64,000 nt of DNA from NCBI RefSeq assembly GCF_007990755.1, contig NZ_BJXA01000050.1, positions 1 to 64,000 on the forward strand. The letters are read 5' to 3'. Source of the DNA: Nocardia ninae NBRC 108245 (GTDB taxonomy: Bacteria; Actinomycetota; Actinomycetes; Mycobacteriales; Mycobacteriaceae). Under the pieces are notes generated by a model, which searched no databases, had not been told where the DNA came from, and saw only the letters and a program-made list of their open reading frames with translations. The translations under genes were made by a program, and so were the position numbers. This document shows, piece by piece, positions 35,148 to 45,772 of this stretch; within the stretch, counting starts at the first letter, position 1, and every line of letters starts with the position of its first letter.

Positions 35148-36686
35148 ATGGCGGCGAGCGTGCCGGAGACGAATGCCGCGGTTTCGACGGTGGGCGGCAC
35201 CCGCTGGGTGATGCTCGCCGTGCTGTGCGCCAGCCTGCTGCTGGTGGCGATGGATGCCACCATTCTCAACGTAGCGCTGCCTTCGCTGATCGCCGATCTG
35301 CAGGTGGGGCAGCTCGAGCAGCTGTGGATCATCGACGTCTACGGGCTGGTGCTCGGCGGCCTGCTGATCACCACGGGCGCGGTCGGCGACCGGGTCGGTC
35401 GAAAGCTGCTCTTCCTTGCGGGTTTCGTGCTCTTCGGCGTGGCCTCGGTGGTGGCGGCGACGTCGCAGAGCTCATGGCAGTTGATAGCCGGACGGGTGCT
35501 CCTCGCCATCGGCGGCGCGATGGTGATGCCGTCGACGCTGTCGCTGATCCGGAACATCTTCACCGACGCGCGCGAGCGCACCCTCGCCATCGGCATCTGG
35601 GCCGCGGTGGCCGGTGCGGGCGCGACCATCGGCCCGCTCGTCGGCGGCGTGGTGGTCGAGCAGTTCGGCTGGGCGTCGGCGTTCTGGTTGAACGTGCCGG
35701 TGGTCGTGCTCACGGTGCTGGTCGGTGCCTGGCTGCTGCCGGAATACCGTGCGCCACAAGCTGGCTCGCTGGACTGGCTGGCCGCCGTGTTGTCCATCGC
35801 GGGCATTGTCGGATTGGCCTGGGGGATCAAGCATGTCGCCAAGGGCACACCCGACCCGGTGGACTGGGTGATCCTGGTGCTCGGTGTGCTGCTGCTCGCC
35901 TGGTTCGCCCGCCGCCAGCTCCGCGCCGCCGATCCGCTGCTCGACGTGCGGCTGTTCCGCAACGGCGCCTTCTCGGCCGCCGCCCTCGCCACGCTGCTGG
36001 CCATGCTCGCGATCGGCGCCGCGCTGTTCCTGATCTCGCTGTGGTTGCAGTACGTGCACGGCTACTCGCCGTCCGAGGCGGGGCTACGCACCTTGCCCTC
36101 GGCCTTGACGCTGCTGGTCGCGTCGCTGGCGACCCCGTGGTTGATGCAGCACATCGGCGTTCGAGCCGTGCTCGCCATCGGACTCGGCGCGCTGGCGCTC
36201 GGCTTCCTCGGACTCGCGCTCAGTCCCGAGCCGACCACGTATCCCGTTGTCGCACTGGTGCTCGCGTCCTTCGGCCTCGGTGACGGCCTGGCGATCACCG
36301 CGGCCGCCGCCGTCCTGGTCTCGGCGGTGCCGCCCGAACGCGCCGGGCAGGCCGGTGCGGTCTCCGAAACCAACTACGAACTGGGCATCGGGCTCGGTGT
36401 CGCACTGCTCGGCAGCATCCACGGGCGCGTCTTCACCGAGGAGATGGTCGACCTGCCGTTGCATGGCGAAAACCTCGATACGGCAAAGGAATCCATCGGA
36501 GGTGCGGTGGAGGTGGCGGGCCGGCTGGACACCGCGACCCGCGAACAGGTCCTCGCCGCCGCCCGGCACGCGTTCGACGCGGCGCTCACCACCACTGCTT
36601 ACGTCTCCGCCGCCATTGTGGCCGTCGTCGCTGTTGTCGCCGTCTGGTTGGTTCCCAAGGGATTTCGGGTCACCGGCTCCCACTAG
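35148..36686 (+). CDS. DHA2-type MFS transporter
   Basis: 512-residue efflux-type permease with about 14 transmembrane helices. Typical segments are LLVAMDATILNVALPS (helix 1 with the acidic residue), TGAVGDRVGRKLLFL (motif A) and WAAVAGAGATIGPLVGG (motif C). The C-terminal half carries SAVPPERAGQAGAVSETNYELGIGLG, as in LfrA/QacA-like exporters. ATG at 35148 follows GAGGAGG. It is in the same direction as the upstream TetR gene. The substrate is unknown; a toxic lipid or cationic drug is plausible. Confidence 0.85.
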   Translation: MAASVPETNAAVSTVGGTRWVMLAVLCASLLLVAMDATILNVALPSLIADLQVGQLEQLWIIDVYGLVLGGLLITTGAVGDRVGRKLLFLAGFVLFGVASVVAATSQSSWQLIAGRVLLAIGGAMVMPSTLSLIRNIFTDARERTLAIGIWAAVAGAGATIGPLVGGVVVEQFGWASAFWLNVPVVVLTVLVGAWLLPEYRAPQAGSLDWLAAVLSIAGIVGLAWGIKHVAKGTPDPVDWVILVLGVLLLAWFARRQLRAADPLLDVRLFRNGAFSAAALATLLAMLAIGAALFLISLWLQYVHGYSPSEAGLRTLPSALTLLVASLATPWLMQHIGVRAVLAIGLGALALGFLGLALSPEPTTYPVVALVLASFGLGDGLAITAAAAVLVSAVPPERAGQAGAVSETNYELGIGLGVALLGSIHGRVFTEEMVDLPLHGENLDTAKESIGGAVEVAGRLDTATREQVLAAARHAFDAALTTTAYVSAAIVAVVAVVAVWLVPKGFRVTGSH

Positions 36687-36778
36687 TTCCCCGCGCGTGC
36701 TCCTCATAGGAGACCGCTTCTCGCGATTCGCCGCAGTCGTGTCCGCTGCCGTTCATGGACTCGCATCGGGGAGTGTTA

Positions 36779-37630
36779 TCAATCCCAGGTCGCCGTTTCG
36801 GGGTCGACGCCGTAGGCGCGGGCATTGGCGTCGATGATGTCGCGCAGCCACACGGTCAAGCCGGGCTCGATCGCGTCGTAGAACGCGGTGAAGCCCGGGT
36901 CGGCAGTGTGCCTGCGGCCCAAGCAGACCTGCATCGAATGAGTGCAGTCGAAGTAGAGGCCGATCGAGGCTCGGTGCCGCTCCGCCAGCGTGTTGGCCAA
37001 GTCGCTGCCCGGCGCCGTCCCGGCGCGATACGCGGCGGCCAGGTCCGCGTTGAGCGCCTCGACACTCTCGGCGATCTGTTGCCACTGTTCGGCGGTCCGA
37101 TCCGCGGCACGTTCGGCGAACTGCGCCCACTGGGCGGTGTCACCCCACTGCTCGCGCGCCTCGCCGGCCCAAGCGGGTTGCCAGTGCTGACCGAAGATCG
37201 CCACCTGTTCCTCGGCGGGCAGCAGGATGCCGGACTCCCTGGCTTCGATCAGGCGATCCAGGGCATCGCCCATCTGCTGTAGCCGGGCGACGCGCTCGCG
37301 AACCTGGTCGCGCTGTTTGCGCAGTGCCGCCGCCGCATCGGTTGCCGGTGCGTCCAGCAACGCACCGACCTCGTTCAGCGGTACCCCGAGCTCGCGGTAG
37401 ACCAGTACCCGATGGATGCGGGCGATGTCCGCCGCGGTGTAGAGCCGGTAGCCCGCGTAGCTGCGCTCGGAAGGGCAGACGAGCCCGATCGCATCCCAGT
37501 GGTGCAGCGTCCGGACGGTGACGCCTACCAGCGCGGCGACGGCACCGACCGTGCGGCCGGCGCCTATCGCCGACTCAGCGAAGGGACGATTCGTCACACC
37601 GTCCAGTGTGTCAGCCCCGACGCCGGTCAC
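36779..37630 (-). CDS. MerR regulator with TipAS-type ligand domain
   Basis: 283 residues from GTG at 37630, which overlaps the stop of the VOC gene by GTGA. A second in-frame GTG at 37597 would remove 11 residues. The N-terminal MerR HTH is TVGAVAALVGVTVRTLHHWDAIGLV, followed by a coiled-coil dimerisation helix. The C-terminal 110 residues match the TipAS antibiotic-recognition fold (WAQFAERAADRTAEQW, HRASIGLYFDCTHSMQVCLGR). Such domains bind large peptide antibiotics such as thiostrepton. The promoter at 38140-38170 has the MerR architecture, so this regulator probably activates its own operon. Confidence 0.85.
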   Translation of the reverse strand: MTGVGADTLDGVTNRPFAESAIGAGRTVGAVAALVGVTVRTLHHWDAIGLVCPSERSYAGYRLYTAADIARIHRVLVYRELGVPLNEVGALLDAPATDAAAALRKQRDQVRERVARLQQMGDALDRLIEARESGILLPAEEQVAIFGQHWQPAWAGEAREQWGDTAQWAQFAERAADRTAEQWQQIAESVEALNADLAAAYRAGTAPGSDLANTLAERHRASIGLYFDCTHSMQVCLGRRHTADPGFTAFYDAIEPGLTVWLRDIIDANARAYGVDPETATWD

Positions 37631-38133
37631 TGCTCGGGCGCCGGGATGCCCATGTCCCGCAGGTACTCGGCCGCCGCGCCGTTCGGCTCATAGGGCCGGG
37701 CCGCCGTCATGATCACCCGGATGTTCTCCGGCGTGACGACCTCCAGCTCCACCGAGTTCCACGGCATCTCCCGCGGCCCTGTTGTACAGCCCGGCCGCAA
37801 CTGCTCACACGCGGTCGCGATCTGCTCGAGCTGGCTCAGCACACACGCGAAACTCACGCTGAGCGCCGACGCATCGGCAGGCCGCTCACCCGGTACGAGC
37901 AACACATCCTGAAACGCCCAGCGGCGCAAGTGCGTAACCTGCCCCGGCGCCGTGAACAGATCGAAGAACCCGAGACCCCGAACCCAGAAATCCACCGACC
38001 CGGCGAGATCCGCCGTCGGCGCCGTGATGAACATCGGCATCGCGTAGATGCCGCGGTAGAGCTCCGCAGGTTCGGCGTCGACTGCGGGATCGGGAACGGG
38101 GCTGATATCGAATGCGGAAAACGTGTCGGTCAT
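37627..38133 (-). CDS. VOC (glyoxalase/bleomycin-resistance fold) protein
   Basis: 168 residues with VOC-fold features: GSVDFWVRGLGFFDLF in the first module and VSFACVLSQLEQI / SVELEVVTPENIRVIM in the second. Family members bind and sequester drugs or act as metal-dependent lyases, isomerases or dioxygenases; the role here is not clear from sequence. ATG at 38133 lies 6 nt after the GACGAT -10 of a MerR-type promoter, so the message is probably leaderless. It is the first gene of an operon with the TipAS-type MerR gene, which suggests that it protects against the compound the regulator senses. Confidence 0.78.
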   Translation of the reverse strand: MTDTFSAFDISPVPDPAVDAEPAELYRGIYAMPMFITAPTADLAGSVDFWVRGLGFFDLFTAPGQVTHLRRWAFQDVLLVPGERPADASALSVSFACVLSQLEQIATACEQLRPGCTTGPREMPWNSVELEVVTPENIRVIMTAARPYEPNGAAAEYLRDMGIPAPEQ

Positions 38134-38139
38134 GAATGC

Positions 38140-38170
38140 ATCGTCGAGCCTCACGCAACGTCAGGGTCAA
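38140..38170 (-). promoter_or_regulatory. MerR-type promoter with 19-bp spacer
   Basis: On the minus strand TTGACC (38165-38170) and GACGAT (38140-38145) are separated by exactly 19 bp. The spacer region holds the dyad CCTGACGTTGCGTGAGG (38149-38165). The overlong spacer with a centred dyad is diagnostic of MerR-activated promoters, and the only MerR gene in the window is second in this operon. Confidence 0.78.
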
Positions 38171-38326
38171 GCGCAATGAGCTCCGACTTGCGTTGAACCG
38201 GGGTGACACCGCTGCTCCGGCGTGGCGCGAACGCGGAAGTTATGGATTGCCATTGAATAGGTTCATGGGCGTATCGCCGGGCTGTCGGTCACCGAAGACC
38301 ACGGATTCCGAAGTTGGGGTAAGGCC

Positions 38327-38770
38327 GTGATGGGTCGGTGGCTACTGTCTATAGCCGCTGTCGGCAACGCCGTTCTGCAGTGGGTCGACGACTACAACTC
38401 GACGCACATTTTCAATCCCGCTTTCACCGCACATGCCAAATTCCATGACGGTATTACGATCTCGCTGGCCACTATCCTGGGTGGACTGGCACTGATCTAT
38501 CTCTGGCGCCCCGGCTATGGGCCGGAGCGACTGGCGGTGGGCGCGTTGTTCGCCGGTGTCTGGTGGACCGGTGCGGCCTGTGCGTTCCTGTTTCCGGGTG
38601 CGTCGCACCGTGACGCACAGTTCGCTGCCGATGTCCCGCACCTGTTCGGCATGCCGATCGATCTGCGCACGATCGTGCCCGCGATGATCGCCGTGGTCGC
38701 TCTGGGATATCTGTTGGAACGCCGCCGCCTCCGGACTATCCCCCGGAGCGCTCCGCTGCCACCGCCTTAA
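38327..38770 (+). CDS. Membrane protein of unknown function (147 aa)
   Basis: Four hydrophobic helices are visible at about residues 3-20, 42-62, 68-90 and 112-133. The protein ends in a basic, Pro-rich tail. No family was recognised with confidence. GTG at 38327 and ATG at 38330 are both possible after GGGGTAAGG. It lies between the VOC-MerR operon and the SOS-controlled gene, in the direction of the latter but 146 bp away from its start. Confidence 0.6.
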   Translation: MMGRWLLSIAAVGNAVLQWVDDYNSTHIFNPAFTAHAKFHDGITISLATILGGLALIYLWRPGYGPERLAVGALFAGVWWTGAACAFLFPGASHRDAQFAADVPHLFGMPIDLRTIVPAMIAVVALGYLLERRRLRTIPRSAPLPPP

Positions 38771-38860
38771 GAATCCGAAGCTCTGCAGGTACGTACTCTG
38801 CTGTCTCGGATCGGCCCAGCCACAGCTGACCTGGCCGCGGATCTGCTACACCGTCTCACT

Positions 38861-38876
38861 TCGAACGTATGTTCGA
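38861..38876. promoter_or_regulatory. SOS box (LexA operator), perfect consensus
   Basis: TCGAACGTATGTTCGA matches the mycobacterial/actinobacterial LexA consensus TCGAAC-n4-GTTCGA without mismatch. TACACT at 38877-38882 directly follows and fits a TANNNT -10 element, so bound LexA would block RNA polymerase. The downstream gene is uncharacterised. Confidence 0.88.
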
Positions 38877-38916
38877 TACACTGGAAGGAGGTGGTATCGA
38901 CCGAGAGCGAGGGGTC

Positions 38917-39807
38917 ATGCGGGAGTCGTCCTCGGGATTGTGGAAACTGCTGGTCAGTGAGGTTGCGCTGCGGCACGGGTTCGGGTGCGAGGAGTCGGAC
39001 GGGGAGTTCGTGCTCAGTGGTGCGGCGGGGGTTCGGATCGTGCTGCCGAGTACGCGGCTGGCGCGGCGGGTTGCTCGGGCGCCGCGGCAACGGTGGGCGG
39101 CGCTGGTCGGTGATCGGCTGGAGATGCAGATCGCGGATCTGACCGCGGGGCATCTGGATATGGCGCGGCTGGAGTCGGTGCGGCCGCTGCTGCGGACTCG
39201 GCTCTGCTCGGCGCGCACGAAGGGGTTGATCAATGATGTGCGGCGGTTGGTCGCGCCCGGCCTGCTGCAGCGGGTGCTGGTCGACTTCGGTGAGATCATG
39301 ACGCCGGTGACTTACACGGCTGCATTGCGTTGGGGCGCAAAGGAATCTGATCTGTTCGAGATCGCCGAGCGCAACACCCGCGCGGAGGGCGGGCTCGACC
39401 TGATGGCGGCCGAGATCGACGGTATGGACGACATTGATATCCAAACGCTCTACGGTGCTTCGGATTTCGTCACGGCGCACGTGCGCTGGCTCGACGACTA
39501 TCCGGTCGTCGGACCCTGGGGTGCACTGCTCGTCATCCCGAGGCACACCCACCTGCTCGTGCACCCGATCACCGGCCCCACCGTCTTCGCAGGAATGAGC
39601 CTGCTCGCCCAGCTGCTCGTCGCGGGCGAGGCGGAGTCGAGACCGGTCAGCCGCTCGATCTACTGGTGGCGCAACCGGATCACCGTCGACATCGCCGCGA
39701 CCATTCGCGGCAGCGGCGACCGGATGGAAGTCGTCCCCGCCGATCACCTCGAGTCGCTGCTGGCGATCATGCGCAGGGACGGAAACGACCGATTCCCGCA
39801 CACCTGA
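38917..39807 (+). CDS. Uncharacterised protein under SOS (LexA) control
   Basis: 296 residues from ATG at 38917; the in-frame ATG at 38869 lies inside the SOS box and upstream of the probable transcription start, so it is rejected. A GAGCGAGGGG stretch is the likely ribosome binding site; a stronger AAGGAGGTGG at 38884 has no in-frame start after it. The protein is soluble-looking. The C-half (IPRHTHLLVHPI, then a Trp-Trp pair in IYWWRNRITVDI) faintly recalls the YtpQ/DUF1444 layout, but this is weak. No nuclease, polymerase or prophage motif was recognised. It is convergent with thiC. Confidence 0.75.
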   Translation: MRESSSGLWKLLVSEVALRHGFGCEESDGEFVLSGAAGVRIVLPSTRLARRVARAPRQRWAALVGDRLEMQIADLTAGHLDMARLESVRPLLRTRLCSARTKGLINDVRRLVAPGLLQRVLVDFGEIMTPVTYTAALRWGAKESDLFEIAERNTRAEGGLDLMAAEIDGMDDIDIQTLYGASDFVTAHVRWLDDYPVVGPWGALLVIPRHTHLLVHPITGPTVFAGMSLLAQLLVAGEAESRPVSRSIYWWRNRITVDIAATIRGSGDRMEVVPADHLESLLAIMRRDGNDRFPHT

Positions 39808-39860
39808 AGCGATGTGCGGGAACCGGATGCGTTGCCGGACAGGCGAACCCGTCGACGAAG

Positions 39861-41607
<1,747 letters not shown>

Positions 41608-41717
41608 GTGAAATTTTCCAAGCCGACAGTACCTGCTGACCCTGAACGCGCGTCAGGTGATCGGTGGAAGACGCAGGTCGGCGCCGGTGGCATCGGTCCG
41701 GCGCCGGCCGTACGAGC

Positions 41718-42200
41718 TCAGTCCGTCTTGCCGTGGTAGGCGTCGCGCATCTGCTGCAGGACGATCTTCCGCATCCCGAGCATGGCCTGCATGGCGCGGT
41801 TCACCGCTTCCCGATCGTCGCCGGTGACCAGCTCGGTGGCCTCGGCGGGCCAGATCTGCCACGGCACCCCGTATTTGTCGTTGAGCCAGCCGCATTCGAT
41901 CTCCTTGCCGCCGTCGGCGAGCAGTGCCTCCCAGAGCCGGTCGACCTCGTCCTGGCTTTCGCAGTTGACCAGCAGCGACATGGCATGGGTGTAGTTGTAG
42001 TCGCCGCCACCGTTGATGGCGGTGAACTGCTGTCCGTTGAGTTCGAAGTCGACGGTGATCGCCAGATCCGTCGGACGGTTGGTCGCCTCGGTGTGGTACT
42101 GGACGTGGGTGATCTTCGAGTCGGCGAACAGCGAACAGTAGAACTCGGCGGCTTCTTCTGCCTGGGTGTCGTACCAGAGGTTGGTGACGATCTTCTGCAT
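41718..42200 (-). CDS. PhnB-like VOC-fold protein
   Basis: 160 residues with the PhnB/3-demethylubiquinone-methyltransferase-like VOC pattern: IVTNLWYDTQAEEAAEFYCS, FELNGQQFTAINGG and CGWLNDKYGVPWQIWP. The true function of this family is unknown. ATG at 42200 follows GGGAGGACC; a longer reading to 42263 lacks support. The gene sits alone between the thiC riboswitch and the lipase terminator. Confidence 0.8.
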   Translation of the reverse strand: MQKIVTNLWYDTQAEEAAEFYCSLFADSKITHVQYHTEATNRPTDLAITVDFELNGQQFTAINGGGDYNYTHAMSLLVNCESQDEVDRLWEALLADGGKEIECGWLNDKYGVPWQIWPAEATELVTGDDREAVNRAMQAMLGMRKIVLQQMRDAYHGKTD

Positions 42201-42279
42201 GATGGTCCTCCCGGCCGGAGTTGATAGATATCTGTGCAGACGTGATGGGTGACCGGAATTCATCGCTGTGGAATGAGAA

Positions 42280-42321
42280 AAGCCTGCCGTCGACCGGTGG
42301 GTTCCGGTCGGCGGCAGGCTT
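42280..42321 (-). terminator. Long hairpin terminator after the lipase gene
   Basis: AAGCCTGCCGTCGACCGG (42280-42297) pairs with 42304-42321 over 18 positions with one mismatch and a 6-nt loop. It lies 12 bp past the lipase stop. Confidence 0.78.
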
Positions 42322-42333
42322 CGGACGTTGTTA

Positions 42334-43755
42334 CTAACGCTCGCGAGGGCCGATCGGGAAACCGAGCGCGCCGAAGGTGGCGTTCAGGTTGATCTCGATC
42401 TGCGTCAGCAGCGCGTTGAAATCAGCCAGCATGGACACGACATTCTCGGTTCGGCAGCCGAACTGATCGGGTGCGTTCGGCGCGAGCCGCGCCTTCAGCC
42501 AGTTGAGCGTGTCGGCCATGCCGAGCGACGGCAGGCTCAAATGCTCGCTGAGATGATCGCGCTTGTAGAGCACCGATGCGCCACCGGCACACCACTGCTG
42601 GGACAGCCGGTCATTGGTCCACACCGGCACCGCCTCGTCGAACACGCCCTGGTACAGGAAGATCGGTGCGGTAGGAATATTGCGGCCGAGCACGGTCGAG
42701 TCGAAGACCTCCTTGATCTCGGGCACCGCGAGGAAGTCCGGGATCGGAATGGTCAGCAACCGGCCGTAGTCGACGAACATCTGGGTGAGCGCGTTGCGCG
42801 GCAGGCATTGCCGTTCGGTCTGGTCCATCAGCGCCCGGCCCTCCGGCTTCAGATACCGGTCGGAGGCCTCCCGGAACTTCGGATAGGCCTTGCGCAGTGA
42901 GGAAATGCCGATGCCGATCAGCGAGGAGAACATCGAGCCGTTCACATGCAGCAGCGACACCACATCCGAGGTCGGCGCGCCGAGCGCGATGCCTTTCACG
43001 TTCAGTTCGGGTGCGTAAGTCGGCTGCATTTCGGCCGCCCAGCCGGAGCCCATACCGCCGCCCGAGTAGCCCCAGAACGCAACGGGGGTGTTTGCTCCAT
43101 CCAGCCCCAGCGGCTCGAAACGTTCGGCGGCACGGACGCCGTCGAGTGTCATGTAGCCCGGCTCCTTGGGCACGGTGAGGTGACCGTTGACGCCCTCGTA
43201 GTCCGGAATGGAGACCGCCCAGCCTTGGCTGATCAACGCGGCCAGCCCGAGCAGTTCGCTCTGTGAATGGATGCCTTCGAGTCCGGCCAGGCCCGCGCCC
43301 TGCTGCAACACGAACGACGGCGAGCAGTCCAGATTGGCGCTGTCGTAGTAGAACTGCAGCGATACCAGTGGCCGGGACCGATTCGGATCGGCTAGCGCGG
43401 GGAGCACCACCGTGGTCACGGCCGCGGTGGGTTGTTCGTTCAGATCCGTAGTGCGATAAAGCAATTGCCAGGCCCGTACATTCACCGGAAGAACGGTCAG
43501 CGCCGCGAGACGTACCTCGCGGGATCGGAGAATGGCGCCGGGCTCCTGGGCTTCGAAGCCTTCGGGCGGCTGGTAGAACGAATCTTCGTGCGGGAGTGGA
43601 ATTGCGGTGGCCTGCGTGGGAGTGACTGCGCCGGCGAGCAGCACGGCGGCCATGGCGCACGCCATGGTCACCAGCGTGGCAACCGTGCGCCCCGACCGGG
43701 TACGACCGGTCCGATCCCCTGTGATCACTGACACGTGTGCGTCCTTCCTCATCAT
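42334..43755 (-). CDS. Secreted lipase (LIP family)
   Basis: 473 residues with a twin-Arg-free but basic N-terminus, a hydrophobic stretch (about residues 25-44) and a likely signal cleavage near residue 50, so it is probably exported. The alpha/beta hydrolase nucleophile motif is GYSGGG (Ser about 231), preceded by SIPDYEGVNG. Asp and His candidates are in YQGVFDEAVPVW and RDHLSEHLSL. This is the family of Nocardia and fungal triacylglycerol lipases. ATG at 43755 or 43752; no clear ribosome binding site. It is divergent from the TetR gene at 43831, 75 bp away. Confidence 0.85.
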   Translation of the reverse strand: MMRKDAHVSVITGDRTGRTRSGRTVATLVTMACAMAAVLLAGAVTPTQATAIPLPHEDSFYQPPEGFEAQEPGAILRSREVRLAALTVLPVNVRAWQLLYRTTDLNEQPTAAVTTVVLPALADPNRSRPLVSLQFYYDSANLDCSPSFVLQQGAGLAGLEGIHSQSELLGLAALISQGWAVSIPDYEGVNGHLTVPKEPGYMTLDGVRAAERFEPLGLDGANTPVAFWGYSGGGMGSGWAAEMQPTYAPELNVKGIALGAPTSDVVSLLHVNGSMFSSLIGIGISSLRKAYPKFREASDRYLKPEGRALMDQTERQCLPRNALTQMFVDYGRLLTIPIPDFLAVPEIKEVFDSTVLGRNIPTAPIFLYQGVFDEAVPVWTNDRLSQQWCAGGASVLYKRDHLSEHLSLPSLGMADTLNWLKARLAPNAPDQFGCRTENVVSMLADFNALLTQIEINLNATFGALGFPIGPRER

Positions 43756-43830
43756 GTGACAGCGATTACAACATGAGAGCCTGTTATCAACAAGAACTCT
43801 TTCTAAAGCTTGTCGAGCTATGGTCGAGGT

Positions 43831-44520
43831 ATGACCCGCAGCAAATCCGCCGCGCGGCCTGCCGAGGGGCCGGCTCGTCGCCGGATCCGTGGACTCGACG
43901 CCGAACAGCGCAGCGCACAGCGGCGCAATCAACTGCTCGACGCGGCCACCGAACTGTTTGCCGAGCACAGCTATTCGGGAACATCGATCGAGCAGATCTG
44001 CCAGCGCGCGTATGTCGGAACCAAGGGGTTCTACGACCATTTCGACAGCAAGGAAGCCTGCTACATCGCACTGCTAGAGAAACTCACCGCGCAGATCCAG
44101 CAACGAGTGATCGCCGGCGCCGCCGCGGCCGCCGACTTGGCCTGGCCCGAGCGCGCCGTGCCGGTGATCGAGGCGTTCGTGCACGCGATCGCCGACGACC
44201 CGCGCTTGGCCAGGGTGACTTTCGGTGAGGCGGGCGGCATCTCGCCCGCGGTGGAGCGGATGCGGCGCAGCAACCGGCGTTGGTCGGCGGCCTTCCTGGA
44301 CCGGGTGTGGAGCGGTGAACCGGCGAGCGACGCCGGTGTGCAGCGGGCTCGGCTGGCCTTGGCGCTGGCCACCATCGGCGGCATGTTCGAACTCGTCGCG
44401 GACTGGCTGCACCATCACGACGACGGTGGCGCCCCGGACGGCGTCGACACCCTCACCGAGGATCTGATCCGGTTCGTGACCGTGGTCAATGCCGGACGCG
44501 GAGCTGTTGCGGGACAATAG
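43831..44520 (+). CDS. TetR regulator divergent from the lipase gene
   Basis: 229 residues with an Arg-rich N-terminus and a clear HTH (RRNQLLDAATELFAEHSYSGTS, CQRAYVGTKGFYDHFDSKE). A helical effector domain follows. ATG at 43831 is 6 nt after TATGGT (43819-43824), a leaderless layout, and is preferred to the earlier in-frame start at 43810. A TGTT-n3-AACA dyad lies in the shared intergenic region with the lipase gene (near 43785-43795), a possible common operator. Lipid-derived effectors are plausible. Confidence 0.83.
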   Translation: MTRSKSAARPAEGPARRRIRGLDAEQRSAQRRNQLLDAATELFAEHSYSGTSIEQICQRAYVGTKGFYDHFDSKEACYIALLEKLTAQIQQRVIAGAAAAADLAWPERAVPVIEAFVHAIADDPRLARVTFGEAGGISPAVERMRRSNRRWSAAFLDRVWSGEPASDAGVQRARLALALATIGGMFELVADWLHHHDDGGAPDGVDTLTEDLIRFVTVVNAGRGAVAGQ

Positions 44521-44529
44521 TTTATGACA

Positions 44530-44572
44530 AACGACGCGGGGCGGCCGAATGATTCGGCCGCCCCGCGTCGTT
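44530..44572. terminator. Bidirectional terminator, near-perfect 21-bp stem
   Basis: Arms 44530-44550 and 44552-44572 are exact reverse complements (AACGACGCGGGGCGGCCGAA on the left), with effectively a TGA-sized loop. It separates the convergent TetR gene and fumarylacetoacetase and serves both. Confidence 0.85.
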
Positions 44573-44590
44573 GTTGTCCGGCTACTCGGG

Positions 44591-45772
44591 TCAGTCGCGA
44601 CGACGCGCGGGCTGAATTCTCCCCCGGACCTCGCCGAGGCCGATGCGCCCGGTGCCGGGGCCCGGTGCGGACGCGGTGATGACCACCTCGTCGCCGTCCT
44701 CCAGGAACGTGCGCTTCTGGCCGCCCACCAGTACGGGTTCGCTACCGCCCCAGGAGAGTTCGATGAAGGACCCACGCTGGTCGGGCTCCGGGCCGGAGAT
44801 GGTGCCGGACGCGTACAGATCACCGGTGCGGGTGGCGGCGCCGTTCGCGGTGAGGTGGGCCAGCATCTGCGCGGGCGACCAGTACATCCGGGAGAACGGC
44901 GGGTGCGCGACCACCTCCCCGTTCCAGGACACCGTCAGGTCGATGTCGAGACCCCACGGCTCCTTTTCTCGCAGGTAGGGCAGGGGCTCCGGGGATTGCT
45001 CCGGTGTCGGTACCCGTGCGGATTCCAGCGCGGCCAGCGGCGTAACCCAGGGTGCGATCGAGGTCGCGAAGGACTTGCCGAGGAAGGGGCCGAGCGGCTG
45101 GTACTCCCACGCCTGGATATCGCGGGCGGACCAGTCGTTGACCAGTGCGACGCCGAACACCCGCTCGGCGAACTCGCCGGTCTCGATCGGATCGCCGAGT
45201 TCGGAACCGACACCGACCAGGAAGCCGAGCTCGGCCTCGATGTCCAGGCGCCGGGACGGACCGAAATCCGGTGTGCCCGAATCGGTCCGGCGCTGGCCGG
45301 ACGGCCGGATCACCTCGGTGCCGGACACCACCACGGTGCCTGCCCGCCCGTGGTAGCCGACCGGCAGATGCCGCCAATTCGGCAACAGGGGTTCGCTGTC
45401 CGGCCGGAACAGGCGGCCGAGGTTCGTCGCGTGGTCGATGCTGGCGTAGAAGTCGACGTAGTCGCCGATCGGCACCGGCAGGCCGAGCTGCACCTCGGAC
45501 AGCGCATGTACTGCGGCGCTATCGATTTCGTTGCCTACCAGTTCGCGGATGCGTTCACGCACCTCCCGCCAATGGTCCGGACCCCGTGCCATGAGGGCGG
45601 CCAGGCTCGGTTCGGCGAACTCCGGATCACCCAGTGCCGCAGCGAGGTCGATGACCGAATCGCCCAATCGTGTTCCGACACGGTAGTGCTGGCCCTCCGG
45701 AGCGAACACCCCGTAGGGCAGGTTGTCCGCACCGAACAGGGAATCGTCGGGTACTTCGACGCGAGTCTTCAC
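44591..45772 (-). CDS. fahA: Fumarylacetoacetase
   Basis: Hydrolyses fumarylacetoacetate to fumarate and acetoacetate, the last step of tyrosine/homogentisate breakdown. At 393 residues it has the short N-terminal domain and the metal-binding hydrolase core: FYASIDHATNLGRLFRP, ELGFLVGVGSELG, NDWSARDIQAWEYQPLGPFLGKSF (split here), and LYASGTISGPEP. GTG at 45772 overlaps the stop of the homogentisate dioxygenase gene by GTGA, so the two are coupled. No maleylacetoacetate isomerase gene lies between or near them. Confidence 0.93.
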   Translation of the reverse strand: MKTRVEVPDDSLFGADNLPYGVFAPEGQHYRVGTRLGDSVIDLAAALGDPEFAEPSLAALMARGPDHWREVRERIRELVGNEIDSAAVHALSEVQLGLPVPIGDYVDFYASIDHATNLGRLFRPDSEPLLPNWRHLPVGYHGRAGTVVVSGTEVIRPSGQRRTDSGTPDFGPSRRLDIEAELGFLVGVGSELGDPIETGEFAERVFGVALVNDWSARDIQAWEYQPLGPFLGKSFATSIAPWVTPLAALESARVPTPEQSPEPLPYLREKEPWGLDIDLTVSWNGEVVAHPPFSRMYWSPAQMLAHLTANGAATRTGDLYASGTISGPEPDQRGSFIELSWGGSEPVLVGGQKRTFLEDGDEVVITASAPGPGTGRIGLGEVRGRIQPARRRD

